A stretch of DNA of 64,000 bases, taken from assembly GCA_030512295.1 (NCBI GenBank), contig JAULSR010000005.1, positions 1,178,001 to 1,242,000 of the forward strand. The letters run 5' to 3'. Source of the stretch: Bombardia bombarda (Eukaryota; Ascomycota; Sordariomycetes; Sordariales; Lasiosphaeriaceae). The number at the start of each line of letters is the position of its first letter. Within the stretch, counting starts at the first letter, position 1. Below the pieces are notes generated by a model that was not told the origin of the DNA, ran no database searches, and saw nothing but the letters and a program-made list of their open reading frames with translations. Positions 23,408-35,567 of the stretch are shown here, one piece after another. Position numbers and translations under genes: made by a program.

Positions 23408-24837
23408 TTACTGCGAGGCGCATTGGACACGCTCGGGCTGGCCGTCCTCATCATCGTCCATTGCCATGTTGTCAAATCCCTTCTCGCCATTCTCAACATC
23501 TTCAAGATCGGCTGGCTCACTCATCGCCTCAGTTGGAGGAACGTTGATGAGAGCCGGGGGTGGCAGGATTTGGCGCAGTTGCGCGAAAGCGTTCTCATCA
23601 CTGGTCCAGTTCTTCTCTGGGAACTTGACCGTGAACTGGATGTACATGTTACCAAAGTCATGGTGACGGTAGGATGGCATGCCCTGTCCGCGAACCATCT
23701 TCACAGTGTCTGTTGATACATGTTAGCAATATGCCCCGGTATCCACGACGAGCTTCTCTGGCAACTTACTTGGTGCGATTGCCTCACCGGGCAAAATATC
23801 AACGCTCAACCACCTCTCATCCAGGTGCTCGATATAGATAGTACCGCCAGCCAGGGCCGTGACGAGCTCCACCTCCGCGTGGTAGAGAAGGTCGTCATCC
23901 CGACGGGTGAAGCGCGGGTGGGGCTTCTGCTCGATCTGGAATACAACATCGCCAGCGATCATGCCAGGGGCTTGATCACCCTCACCGCGGAACTCCACCT
24001 TAGTACCGCTCTTAACACCGCGATCGACGTGAACGTGGAGGACCTTGCGATCGACGATAGTCTTCTTACCACCGCAGCCCTTGCAGCGATCCTTGTCCTT
24101 GAAGATCTCTCCATCTCCGTTACAGTCGGGGCACACCGTCTGGAACCGTTGGATCATGGGGCCCATCTGCCTCATCATCGTCTTCATACCGTGACCGTCG
24201 CAAGTCGCGCATCTCCGGACGGAGCCTTCCTTACCACCACGTCCGTCGCACTTAGGGCAGATGATGGAACGTTGGAGGGCGAGCTTGGAGACCTTTCCGC
24301 GGTAGATGTCCTCGAGCGAAACGTTGTGGGTGTGGTGGATAGTCTTGGCCTTCTGCTGTTGACGCTGGTGGTTCATGCCACCGAACATGCCGCCAAGACC
24401 GCCGCCGAAGCCGCCGCCACCGCCGAAGAACTGAGCAAACAGGTCCTCGGCCGCCATGCCGCCACCGCCGCCAGCACCTCCTTCTAAGCCGGCCTCGCCA
24501 TACTGATCGTAGATCTGGCGCTTCTGGGGATCGGAAAGGATCTCGTATGCGTGTGAGATCTCCTTGAACTTATCTTCGGCCGCGGGGTTGTGTGCGTTCT
24601 TGTCTGGAGGATGATATTAGAAATGTCGATAAGAACGATAACATTACCCATATAGAAGCATACCTGGGTGAAACTTCAAGGCGCCGACCTTGTATGCCTT
24701 TTTTAGCTCTGCCTCTGTGGCAGTTGGCGCAACCTGTTACTTTGTTAGAGGCCGGTATCGGTGGGAGGTAAAGTCCCTCAGGTAAATTGGGGGATTCTTA
24801 CGCCTAGGATGTCGTAGTACTTGGTCTCCTTAGCCAT
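23408..24837 (-). CDS. mas5: Type I Hsp40/DnaJ co-chaperone (Mas5/Ydj1 family)
   Basis: Four exons, 24837-24802, 24733-24664, 24603-23770 and 23709-23408, encode 413 residues. Ydj1/Mas5 delivers unfolded clients to cytosolic Hsp70, stimulates its ATPase and helps import of mitochondrial and ER precursors. The J-domain occupies residues 4-70, with HPD at 34-36. A Gly/Phe region (about 75-110) follows. Four zinc-binding repeats come next: CPKCDGRGG, CATCDGHGM, CPDCNGDGE and CKGCGGKKT. After these lie the two beta-sandwich client-binding domains. The protein ends in VQCASQ, so CASQ is a CaaX farnesylation box as in yeast Ydj1. The introns are 68, 60 and 60 nt, and two of them split the J-domain. 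I saw no perfect heat-shock element close upstream. It converges with TRM82. Confidence 0.97.
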
Positions 24838-26663
24838 GATGGCGCTTCAGTCGACTGCTAGGTCGATGAACTGGATGTGTGGTTGGGAGAGGGGGAAAAT
24901 CTCTCGAGGGGCTGCCACTTAAAGTAGGAGCCTGTTGTGTGAAGCAACAAGTATTGTTATAAGGCCGGTCAAGCTCGAGCTGAAGCGGACACAAGGTCAG
25001 TTGAAGACCAAAGTCTGGTCGGAGAGTGGATAGCGAAAAACAGGAGCGGAGGGGTTCTTGAGTCGGTGGGCTTGGAGGGAACGGCGGGACGATGACAGGG
25101 CGGAACCAAAACATAGGTTGTAGACTGGGCCGAAGCAGGGGAATGCCGAGGGGGACCGGCGAGAAGCAGCAGGATACTCAAGACATTACGTACCAGATGT
25201 GCAGACGAAAGATGAAGCTGGGGATGATTGCGCGCCGGATGCGCTGGACCGAGGGAGGGGTATAGTGGTGACTGGTGAGGCCTTGTTGTCGAACGAAATC
25301 GTCTGGTGCTGGTGAGGATCAGTAAAGAAATTGTCCAGGCCAGGGTTCAAATAGTTAGTAGCCTGCACGAATGGGTGAAGCGTGCGAAACTGCAGGTGCG
25401 CAAAGGGTCAGGATGGAGAGAGGCTGAATTTCTCAGAATGCCAATCGACTCGTCGCCTTCCCTCCACCTGCGAGCATTCAGCCCCTCCTGATGGAAATCA
25501 ATCGAAGACTCTAGAGCGTGGCTGGTGCGGTTAGTCCAATACTTGTCTCGCCAAGGTGGGTCCTAGGAAACACATTGTTTCGCCCTAAAAGATGAGCGCA
25601 GCAGGGCTTCCCCACATATTCTGAAGGTAGCTCCTTAGCAGGATCTGGCAGAATGTCGCCGCAGACGCTGCACATGGAAGGCAGAAGCCAGGGGGGCCTG
25701 TCAATCGTGGCTGGTTCGGACGGTGGAGACCTCCCCCAAGACCCCCAACTTCCAACAATTCCCGTCGGGGCTCCAAAGAGCACCTAGGCTGCCAAGACAT
25801 TTTTGCCATCCGCGTCCAAAAGAAGTGCCACGAACCACGGCGTATTAATTAGTCAAGCTTTCTTCCCCTTGTACTCCACCGCTGCCATTACAGAGCAGCC
25901 GGACCAAAGGGTTCCATGTGCATCCGTGCTTGCAACATCGAGCCATCCTGCCTTCAGCTTCCCTTATCACCTTGCCAGACTTCATATCAGCCAGCATCAT
26001 GTTGATACATTACCCAGGAACCGTCTTTATTCCTCTATACATAGACTAGTGTGTGTTTTAGTAGCTCGGGTTAAGCTGTAATGGGTTAATGGGACGGGTA
26101 TGGACATCTGAGGAAGTTACCGACACTCGTCTGCGGAAAGGTACATTGGTAAATCCAGACGCTGAAAGCCATGTCAATAGGTACAGTTTTATTTAGGTAT
26201 CAGTTAGATACCATACTTGGACGATGACCAACTTTTTGTTATTTGTATTGTTATGTGTTCATCCCAAACCAGTCCAAGACGTCCAAGACGTTGACGTTGA
26301 GCGCAACCTCACTATCCTCCTGTCGAAATGGTACTTATTCCATTGATAGCCCTTCTTATCAACTCGCCAATGCGGGGTCTAGTTGTATTGCATCATGATG
26401 CATGGCTCTTAGATAAGGAGGTACCTGCAGTGAACGTTATATCAGACCACATACTCCCACCCTTCACTACACCCTTTGCCAGTTCCTCGTGCTGTTGTAA
26501 TTGTCCCATTTTATCCTCGCCGTACCATCCTAGCTGCTGCTAAAAATAGTAGTAGTACGTATCCCGTACCTTACATAACGCTACCCATCTTATATGTGTT
26601 CATGGTATTCCGAATAGTAAAGACGCCAACGGAAGCGATATACTAGCTCCTTGCCCATCTGCC
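24838..26663. other. Intergenic region between divergent MAS5 and FCY1
   Basis: About 1.8 kb containing the MAS5 promoter (left) and the FCY1 promoter (right). The left third is GC-balanced; from about 26,040 it becomes AT-rich. Only short chance frames occur. I searched by eye for heat-shock elements upstream of MAS5 and found only imperfect, mis-spaced GAA/TTC combinations. Confidence 0.45.
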
Positions 26664-27629
26664 ATGGATGATACCGTCGGTCTCGCAATAGCCTTTGAGG
26701 AGGCAAAGGCTTCGTATGCCGAAGGTGGAATTCCCGTATGTTATTTCTCTGCTCTGTTGTGCTCATATGCCCATGATTGGAGATCATCATATCTTGTATC
26801 TCAAAACACATGGACCCCTTATTGATACAAAAGTTTGGTCAAACCAACTTGAGCTTCTTCCCACCACCTTGTCGCTAACTTCCTACTTTCCCGTGGTTAG
26901 ATAGGAGCAGCCTTGGTAGCCAGCGATGGCAAGCTGCTCGGCCGGGGGCATAACATGCGTGTTCAGCTTGGATCTCCTATTCACCATGTAAGTAAAAAAA
27001 TAAATATGTAGTACATAACTGCCAGTAACTAACATATCTAAACTTCTTCTCAAAGGGCGAGACCTCAGCCCTCTTCAACTCCGGTCGTCTCTCAGCAAAG
27101 GCTTACCAAGGTCAGTCGGTGTGGATCTGTCTTACTCAAACCACCCAACATCCGGTCAAGAAGGAAGATGAAAAGGGGGAAGAATGAACAAAAACAGAGT
27201 TTGGCATGACTTACTGAGCCTAACATCACTCACACTGCTTATATATACAGGAAGCACAATGTTCACCACCCTCTCGCCCTGCGACATGTGCACAGGCGCC
27301 TGTCTCCTATACGGAATCGCACGCGTCGTCATCGGCGAAAACAAAAACTTCCTCGGCGGTGAGGCATACCTGAGACAGCGAGGCGTGGAAGTGGTCGTGC
27401 TTGATGATGCCGACTGTAAAGAACTCATGGACAAGTTTATAGACGAGAAGCCAGAGCTGTGGCAAGTTCCTCCTCTAACTACCCTCCCTATCATTTTACT
27501 TCACAATGATATACAAGAGAATATCTTACTAGATCATTTTTTGCTAACCCCCTACACAGGAACGAAGACATTGGCGTCGAAGAGAGAGTATACTCCAAGG
27601 AACAAGGGGCCGCCACAAACCCAGCTTGA
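26664..27629 (+). CDS. fcy1: Cytosine deaminase (yeast FCY1 type)
   Basis: Five exons, 26664-26735, 26901-26987, 27056-27110, 27251-27461 and 27560-27629, encode 164 residues (yeast Fcy1 has 158). The enzyme deaminates cytosine to uracil in pyrimidine salvage and works as a cytosolic zinc-dependent homodimer; in fungi it is also what converts 5-fluorocytosine to its active form. The zinc and catalytic motif HGE has His53 and Glu55, and PCDMC supplies Cys82 and Cys85. Strong family blocks include GENKNFLGGEAYLRQRGVEV and FIDEKPELWNEDIG. Introns 1-3 are GT-AG; intron 4 (27462-27559) uses a GC donor (GCAAGT) and is the only way to join ELW to NEDIG in frame. The small, intron-rich gene could be missed by simple frame searches. 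It converges with SNT2. Confidence 0.93.
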
Positions 27630-28113
27630 TCCAGTACCATTGCCATCCAACATTCAATCATTAATGATACAAAATCAGGCTGAAACACCCATCCACGCCT
27701 CACTTTCTCTCCTTTCACCAAGTGTTAAGTATTTATTCTTATTCGCTCACGATAGCTACCTAGCTTAGCCACCAAACACTCTCTAACTACCACCCATTGT
27801 ACTCGAGCCAAGGCCATTCATCGCCTGCTAACGTACCCCAATCCCGCCCATTTCCTAAACTCCCCTAGAGGCATTATATGACATGCCTTCTTCCCCCGCT
27901 ACCTATACTGTATATACACCGCTACCGGCAGACCGAAAAAACCGGTCCAGTTGCCGAAGGGAAATCTAATAAATATTCTTTCCTTTTCACACAATACACG
28001 TTATCTTACAGCCGTTGAATGGCCCAAGGGGGAACAGCAACTCAAAATATTCCCAAGTTTCGCAACTTGCCTTTAACCGGCACATTCTGATGGCTTACTC
28101 GACTTCTCTTTAC
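27630..28113. other. Intergenic region between convergent FCY1 and SNT2
   Basis: About 480 nt between two stop codons, presumably the two 3' UTRs. No other feature was seen. Confidence 0.5.
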
Positions 28114-31100
28114 CTAAGACAGCAAATTACGCAGTGATGGACTCGCACTCGCTCCACTAGCCGGCCGATTTTCCCGCTGTGGCGGTGGGATGCTGGGTTC
28201 GCGGCCCATGGAAATACTCTCACGGGAGAGTGGAGGGCTGCCGTGATGAGAAGTACCATGATGGGGGCTCCCGTGATGAGGAGGCGGGGCATGGTTCCAC
28301 TGCCGGTGGTAGGTTGATTCCATCGGTCCTTGAACGACAGGCGGCATCTGGTTCATGCTCATATGATGTGGTCGTAGGTCCATGGGAATATGTCCATGCT
28401 GAGGCGATGCCATGTACGAAGTGCCATTCTGCGATGGCGGTGGACCGCTATGGCGTCGAGGCGATGGCGGCATTCCATTCATATATGGAGGCTGAGCCAT
28501 ATGCCCATTCTGCGCCGGTGGCGGTTGCGCCGGGTGGGAGATATTCGAGATAGACTGGGGCCGCAAGTGATTAGGTGGTGCCAAAGGCGGCATGCTATTA
28601 TGAGGTTGCGGAGATGGCCCGCCGTTCATCTCGCGAGCCGAATGCGCCGAGTGACCCGAGTGACCCGAATGCACCGAATGCTGGCTATGGCCAGTTGAAG
28701 GCCGATGCCAGTCATTATAGGGCCGGGTAGCAGGCCCAAACGATAGTGGTGGAATAGGTGCGCGCGGCGCAATGGTCGGAGGAAGAGGCGGAGGGGCCAC
28801 CGGGGCGGCTTGCACCGAGGGGGACATTATAGGAGCAGCCATGGAGTTCGGTCCAGCTGCCTGGAGGGGCACAGGCTGTGCAAGCGCCGGAGGCGGTGGT
28901 GGTGGAGGCGGCGGTGCAGTTGCCTGCACCTGCGGCCATCCATACGGCCCCCTACTCGAGTGTCTTGGCTCGGTTGGGCCGGCCGGCGGGCTGGGGACCG
29001 CTACAGGTGCTTGCGACAACTGGCGGACAGGTTCCGGGGCGGGCGTGGGCGTGGGCGTGGGCGTGGGCTCTTTCGGTGGTTGTGGGTGAGGGTTTGGCTG
29101 TCGCTTCGCTTTCTTGCACTTGTGGCATTGGAAACTGCGTTGTTCAACAAACTTTTGAGCCTCAGAGCCGAGATTGCCAAAGTAACCATTTGTAAAATCG
29201 CGCTCCTGCTCTTGATCGATCGGATGCCACTTAGGAGTTGTGTCGACACCGCATGTCAAGCAAATCTTGCCACCAGGCTGCAGCGCATTTGAAGATGTGT
29301 CCCGGTGATCACCATTGACCAAGGTGGCTGTTGAGGATCGACGATTTTGTTGAGTTGCTGGTGTAGACGCTGGGGTCGACATTCTAGACGACGCGAGAGT
29401 CATCTGATTTGCCTTCCTGGCACAGCCTGTTAGTGTGAGGTCGGCCTGCTTGAAGTTTTGAACGTAAAGCTGAAGTGCGTTCATGCCGCTATCGTCCACT
29501 ACATCGCGCATCTGATGAATGATTGTCTTGGTTGGCACATGGTCTTTGCACCAGACCGAAGCCGACATAGTACCAGTGTCGCCATTGATAGACACAATGC
29601 TGAACTGATCACGGCGGGAGCCTTTTACTGGCGTAATGTCAAAACCCAGGATGTAACCAGCTTGGTGAGCGCATTCCACATGGACCGAAGCGTGGCAGTG
29701 GTGGCAGTAGACACAGGCTCCCGCACCGTCCTTCTTGCAAACTTTGCATACCTCCGCGTACCTAGCACGAGAAATCGAAGGAATACCTTCACTGGGTCCA
29801 AGGGACTTGGCATTACCAAATTTGACCTCGGGTGTCCAGACGGCGCAAGTAACATGGATCCAATTGTTGTCGGCCGTTCGCTTCAGGGGTTCCCGGGGAT
29901 CAACGGGGCGATTCATGTCCTCCTGCCTCTTGCGATAGTAGTCGGCTGCCTTCTGAGCATTCTCGCGTTCGATCCGCTCCCGCTCGCGATCCTTTTCCGT
30001 TTTCTTTTTATGAGTTGCTACCTTTGGAGGTCCAACAAAGTCGTGTTCTGTCACCTCAACAGGGCAGAGAACACACTTGTAATGCTAGATTTGGGCAAGT
30101 CAGTGAATATTTCATACCTTTCAGATATCAGTGCACGATAATACATACAATTGATACTTGAGGGTTCTTATCGTTGAGACACATCTCACAAGTCCACTTC
30201 CCGGGGGCACGGTTGTCGGTAATACCATAGCAATTCCGGTGAACCGTCAGACGACATTCGCGGCACGACAAGTGCTGGTCGCCCAAAGGTTCCATCTCTC
30301 GGCAGATAGCACAGGGTAGCATTCGTGGCTTGGGAATCTCGGGGACAGGTGGTGGTGGAGGTGGCGGCGGCGGTGGCGGCTTTTCAACTATCACCTTCTC
30401 CTTTTTCTTGGGCGCAGCCACAGGAGCACCGTGTATACTGCCTGAGTCCGAGGCCGTCTGGTCGGGATCCTTGTCGGGCAGACTCTTGAGTTTCTTGCGA
30501 GGTGGCTCCTGAACAGGCTGCTGCACGCTGAGAGAACCCGCAGGGCTAGCTGCGACAGCCGGATCGGGTGTCGAGTATCGGGTATTGGACATCATCTCAT
30601 CCGCCGAAAGGAGCTCTTTGTAGAGTTCCTCATCAACCTTGCGTCTCCACCCGCGTCCCCCAGTTTGTGCGACCTTCTTGGCAACCTCATCAACATCCTC
30701 CCACTGGATAGCATATCGCCTCCATAATTCGGCACACCGACGACAGAGCGCCTGGATGTATTGGGTGCTCTTCTCCTTGTTGGAATTGCGAGCGTTGTTT
30801 TCAACGACAAGTGCTGCAGAAGCATTTGGCGCCCGTCGCCACTGGCGGGATGTCTTAGTACTACAGAACTTGCAGATGAAGCCTTTCTTCTTCTCCCGGG
30901 CTTTTAGTGAGTCAAAGGCGGAATCGTCCACATCATCCGCCACATCGTCAGCCAGCTTGTTCGCGGCAGCCTCGGCCTTTTTGGCATCTTTTTTGCCCTT
31001 TCTGGCTGAGTAGTTGCCCCAAATCTGCTTGCCCCGTTCCGTCTTCTTCCACGTATAGTAATATCGCGTAACGGTTGCTGGAGCAAGAGTCTTGACATGC

Positions 31101-33734
31101 TTCTTGACGCTGTATAGTTCCGAGCCGAATTTGGAAACACCCTCCTCGAATTTCTTCTGCTCTGCCGGCGTGAGCTCGGGCTCCTCGAATGTGGCTTTTG
31201 GAACCTTGGGAAGCTCCTTGAGCGCCTTTTCTGGATCAAACTCGTTGCGAAAGAGCAAATCTCTGGCGACATCCTGTAAATTTGTCGAGCGCGGGGGCAG
31301 GCCTAGGGAAACAGCCATAGAGCTGGCCTTGTCCATATACTCATCGATGGCTTCGCTCGGCATGCTGACACCGCAGTACTCGGGAGGCTTGTAGAGAAGG
31401 GTGACTGTGTCATCGCCGCCCCTTTGAACCCAGCCCGGCGGTGCATCCTGGACCCACTTGGGGCGCGTCTCCTTCTTGATACGCTCGGCTTCCAGAGCGG
31501 CCTGCATCTCCTTGTTGAGCTTACCGTCCTTCCTGCCCGACTTCTTGAATTCAAGCGGCTTCACGTACTCGACAGGCCGCCCAGGCCACGGTAATACGAC
31601 GGCCTGGTGGCGCGGGCCAAGACGGGTGCTGGCACGCGGAAAGATGCGATCATCATAGTCGAGAGCATCCTCAACCTTGCAGTGGATTCCAAGATAGCGG
31701 TAGGGCCACAGACTGGTCTGATAAATCTGCTCAGCAGTGGCAGGCTCATGAGCATCCTCACCTGCGGGACTGGTGCGGCTGGTGCAGCCAGTGTCGATGC
31801 CAGCGACATCGTCGTCCTCATCGTCAAAGGTCTCCTCCTCATCCGGGTCATAATTGGGGTCGAGGACATTGGGCGTGTTGCGAGCCTCGAGTTTCCGTTC
31901 TTGTGCGCGGCTGCATGCGGCGCACGACCACGCGAAGCCACGCGATGGCTTCTTCAGCAGGGGTGGTTTGACACAGTTCATGTGGTATGTGTGTTGGCAC
32001 ACGGCACAGTCCACCGAATCGTTGCTGCTTGATGTGTCAGCACTGTTCAAGCCCCACAATTGGTGCTCCCTCCCATTGCTCCCATCGATCCCATTCATCA
32101 TTGCATGGGCCCCACTTTTTGGGGGCACACGGCCAAATCAAATCTCAGAGGGAGGCGGTTCACTAGGGCCACTAGGGGAAGGCTTGGGAAGAAAGGGTGT
32201 GCCTTACCTGGCGCAATAGCCGGTGCATCGCTTGCACGTCTTGACCGCACTGGTCAGCTCCTTGCCCCGGCCCTGCTCCACTAAAATAAACTTCCAGCGT
32301 TCGTCGAGCACCTTCTTGACATACTCGGGCACATTGATAATCTGCGACGTCGGGATCACCTCGTAGTTCTTCTGGATGTAGCGGTCATACAGCTTCTCGT
32401 ACCAGAAACAGTCGGGCGATCGCTTGTACGCGGTCATATCCGGGATCTCGGCCTTGTGCCGGATCTGACACTTGCCGCGCAGCGAGGTCAAAGGGCTGAT
32501 GTCGGAGTGCATCGTGGCAAAAACCAGGCGCGTGTCTTGCACCTTCCGCCCAATGTCCTTGGGCCGGTAATACCAATTGATGCGCAGCGCGTCCACCGCC
32601 AGGCTGGCATCGTTCTTGACGTGCAAAAACTCCATGATGCGGCCCAGGTAGTAGGGCTCCCCGGGCGGCTCACAGACTAGGTAGACGTGATCTGCAACCC
32701 ATGTCAGAAAGGCTTCTGCACCATCACAAAAAAAAAGCCGCCGTCTCCACCAGCCCGTAGGCAGAGCGAGATAGGTGGATTTGGGGGTGGACCGCCGCAA
32801 ACTCACCATTCACTTCGAGCACGGTGCCGTCGTCGGCCACCATCTTCCCATTCTTGGGTCTCGCTTTGCTGCTTTCAAAGGTTAATAAGTTGGTCTCGCC
32901 ATAGCCGCCGGCGCTGCTGCCGCGCTTATTGGTGTTGTTGCTGCCATTAACACTGCCGTTATGCGAGGCCGCTGCCGCAGATCTCTTGGGTGCGGCGGGC
33001 GGGTTTGCACTGGGCGCCGACGGTGTCTGGCTGGCCGAGGCATTTGATGCAGCTTCTGCCTTGCGCTTCTTAGATTTTGCAGAGCCATTCGTGGCGCTGC
33101 CAGCGGCAACGGGAGATGCCGCCGCCAACTGGTGATGATGATGCTCCTTGGTGCCATTGGGGGTAGCGTTGTGCCTGCTGCCATCCGACCCCGGAAGCGG
33201 CTTTCGAGAGGATCCATTGCTTGGGCGTGGGGCGGCAGGCTGGGATTGTGGCGGTGGTGAGGGTGGTGATGGTAGTGGTGGTGCTAGTGCTGCTGCTGTT
33301 GCTGCACCTGAAGATGCCGCCGCCTGTCTCGTGGCGGCCTTTTTGGGATCCCCCTCTCGTCGCTCGGGGTACATTTCAAAGATATCCACGTCCATGTCCT
33401 TGTCCTCGGCATAATTCGGGCGCGGGTTGCCCGTGCGGTTCCGCGAACGCGTCCCATAAGGCGAGGCCGTTCCGCCGGCGCCTTCCTTGGCGGCGGCGTG
33501 AGAGTTTGCTGAGGAAGACTTCTCCATGGGTTGTGGGGATTCTGAATTGCTTGCCGAGGTGGGTGTTGGGTCCGACATTCTGGGGAGTATGGTAGATATG
33601 GAGCCCGAGGCAGAGTTGGTCGACTGCCTGGTCGAGCCTGCTGCACTCGCACCGTCCTTGGCGGACGAGGTGGTGCGATTTGATGAGTTTGGATGATCCT
33701 CGGGATGATTCACATTTTGGGGCTTCTGGGCCAT
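28114..33734 (-). CDS. snt2: Snt2-type chromatin regulator (BAH, PHD, SANT, GATA-like and extended PHD domains)
   Basis: Four exons, 33734-32807, 32691-32208, 32024-30149 and 30084-28114, encode 1,752 residues. Snt2 works with the Rpd3 histone deacetylase and Ecm5 in yeast; in plant-pathogenic fungi it has been linked to autophagy, conidiation and virulence. Residues 1-290 are low-complexity Ser/Ala/Asn. A BAH domain follows (~295-440; DHVYLVCEPPGEPYYLGRI). The first PHD finger (~460-520) reads CKRCTGYC then CAVCQHTYHMNC. A SANT-like helix bundle lies near 750-800. A GATA-like finger (CKFCSTKTSRQWRR) is near 855, a PHD (CAICREME) near 1,040 and an extended PHD from about 1,097 (YKCVLCPVEV). 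A second GATA-like finger (CLTCGVDTTPKWHP) is near 1,372. The last ~350 residues are Pro/His-rich with PT and HSG repeats. The introns are 115, 183 and 64 nt; the second splits the first PHD finger. It is divergent from the HELQ gene over 6.3 kb. Confidence 0.93.
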
Positions 33735-34500
33735 GATGGCAAGCCAAAGGTGAGATGAGAGGTCCCGTGGGTCAGTAAGAAGAAAATTCCTATTTGTGCG
33801 CTGGAGGGGCGTGAGTGAGAACGTATGAGAGGCCGGAAGTGAGGCCGAGGTCCTTGTTGCAGAAAAAGTGAAAGCCAGGAAGAAGGGCGGCGGAGCCAGA
33901 TGACATTAGGGTACAAGAGCGGGAACAACAACAGCGGGCCAGGTGATGGTCCATAAGACGAGACGGCAGCGTGCCAGCGCCCCGTGCAGACTGCTGAGAA
34001 GTAGTAGCAGTAGCAGTTCTGTGATGGCAAACAGTCGGTGATATGCCGAGAAAGCTTTGTGGGCAGGGAGGGAGGGTAGAAGATTCGATTATTCGAATGG
34101 TGGCCAGCGCGTTGGGTGTGCGAGGAGGAACCTTATTAAACCATGCGTTGGCCAGAAGAAGACTATTCTGGATATGTGAATGGCGACGGGATGAAATTGG
34201 GTGACTGGCTGCTGGGCTGGGCTTGACGGTTCCGAACTGGGGTCAGTCTAGACTGAGAAGCAGGCAGGGGGATCTCTGGGGATCGATGCGAGGAGCCCAG
34301 AGCGCCCGTGGTCGTGGGAAACGTGGGCAAACACCGGCCGGGTCAGAGTGCATGGGGAAAGTTCGCAAAGAGGAAGAAAAGGAAGCTGGAAGGGAGAGAT
34401 ATGTGGGCAAAGGTAATAATGGAGACGGAGCGAGAAACGTCAAATCCAATAGCAGCAAGGAAGATTGGAACTGGAGGTAAGGCAAGGTACGTGCTAAAAC

Positions 34501-34552
34501 GTAGGTACGGAGGTAGGCAGGTACTTCGTACCTACCTAATGTACCTCTCCGT
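34501..34552. repeat. Interrupted palindrome built from AGGTAC/GTACCT arms
   Basis: The centre is AGGTAC at 34519-34524, a 3-nt loop TTC, and GTACCT at 34528-34533. Outer pairs AGGT (34511-34514) with ACCT (34543-34546), and ACGGAG (34507-34512) with CTCCGT (34547-34552), extend it discontinuously. It lies about 770 nt upstream of the SNT2 start codon. It could be a tandemly reused factor site or a cruciform; it is not a bacterial-type terminator. Confidence 0.6.
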
Positions 34553-35525
34553 CTGAGAGACCTAGGTTGTCTTCTTTCGGCTTTTGCAGCGGCGCGCAAG
34601 ACTGCAATGAGTGGGCAAGGCGGCGCCATCCATCTATCCACCCATGCCTGGACATGCCGCATGCCCTTCTCCCAGGGGCCCCAAAACCCCAAGACCCAGG
34701 GCTCCAGGGCATGGACTCTCATTCATGGAGGGCAAGCTGGGCAGCCAGGCCTTTCCATCGACCTTCGACCACCACATTCATTCAGAAACGCGCCCACACC
34801 ATTGGCCAAGCTGTCGCAGTGGGTGGGGCCCAAGTAGATATCGCGTACTACAGGGATTGCCATTCCCGCATTGTCCAGATTTCAACGTCGGCAAATGCCC
34901 CATGCAGCCACCTGACAGTACATGCGCGCTACCTAACACCCCCCTCAAAATCCTCTTCAACCTCACTTCCAGCTTTGCATCCAGGTTCCCATCCATCACT
35001 ACACGACGACACTGGCCATATTCCCGTCACAATCCGCGACTTCTACTGCCGACTGTTATCTGCCTACCGGATCCCCTCTGTATCTCATCTATGGACCCAC
35101 CCCGACGTCTCCGGCCGATGGACATGATGCAGCCTGCGAACGCACTTGCTATTACTGTCATCAACATTATTGGCGAGGCTTGTGCCCACGAGGAAACCCA
35201 GTAGACACGCGATATGGTATGAATAACGACATATCTCATTAGCTAACTGCCTAGCGAATATCTGGGTCTATACTGCTCGGAATTGCCACGCGCAAATCTG
35301 GACTGAAGTGCTGTCTCTTGCCGCCCCGGCCGTTGCCTGACCAGGACTCAGGACAAAGTTACGGACGCGCAGATGCCTCGCCCCGTCCGAGTCGAGGCTG
35401 GTCTGAAAGCCGAGGTGTGCGGGCAGGCAAGCCCTGGCAAGCCAACACAACAAACCACATAACCTTGGCTGAAAGCGACATTATATCGACAGCGCAAGAC
35501 CCGACCGACCACATAGTCTTTTATA

Positions 35526-35560
<35 letters not shown>

Positions 35561-35567
35561 TGTGTGT
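35526..35567. repeat. GT dinucleotide microsatellite
   Basis: About 20 GT units with a single A interruption near 35,554. It lies in the gene-free region between SNT2 and HELQ and creates an apparent Val-Cys reading frame, which is not a gene. Confidence 0.95.

Noticed and set aside
24838..25500. Heat-shock element upstream of MAS5
   Set aside because: The GAA/TTC combinations seen, for example near 25,430, are mis-spaced by one base, so no element is called.
28772..29292. Gly- and Arg-rich plus-strand frames opposite SNT2
   Set aside because: They are the antisense of the proline-rich SNT2 tail.
34567..35204. Plus-strand frames of 186 and 197 codons in the SNT2-HELQ intergenic region
   Set aside because: Two overlapping frames are open over the same DNA, neither has a domain, plausible introns or normal composition, so both look like chance frames.
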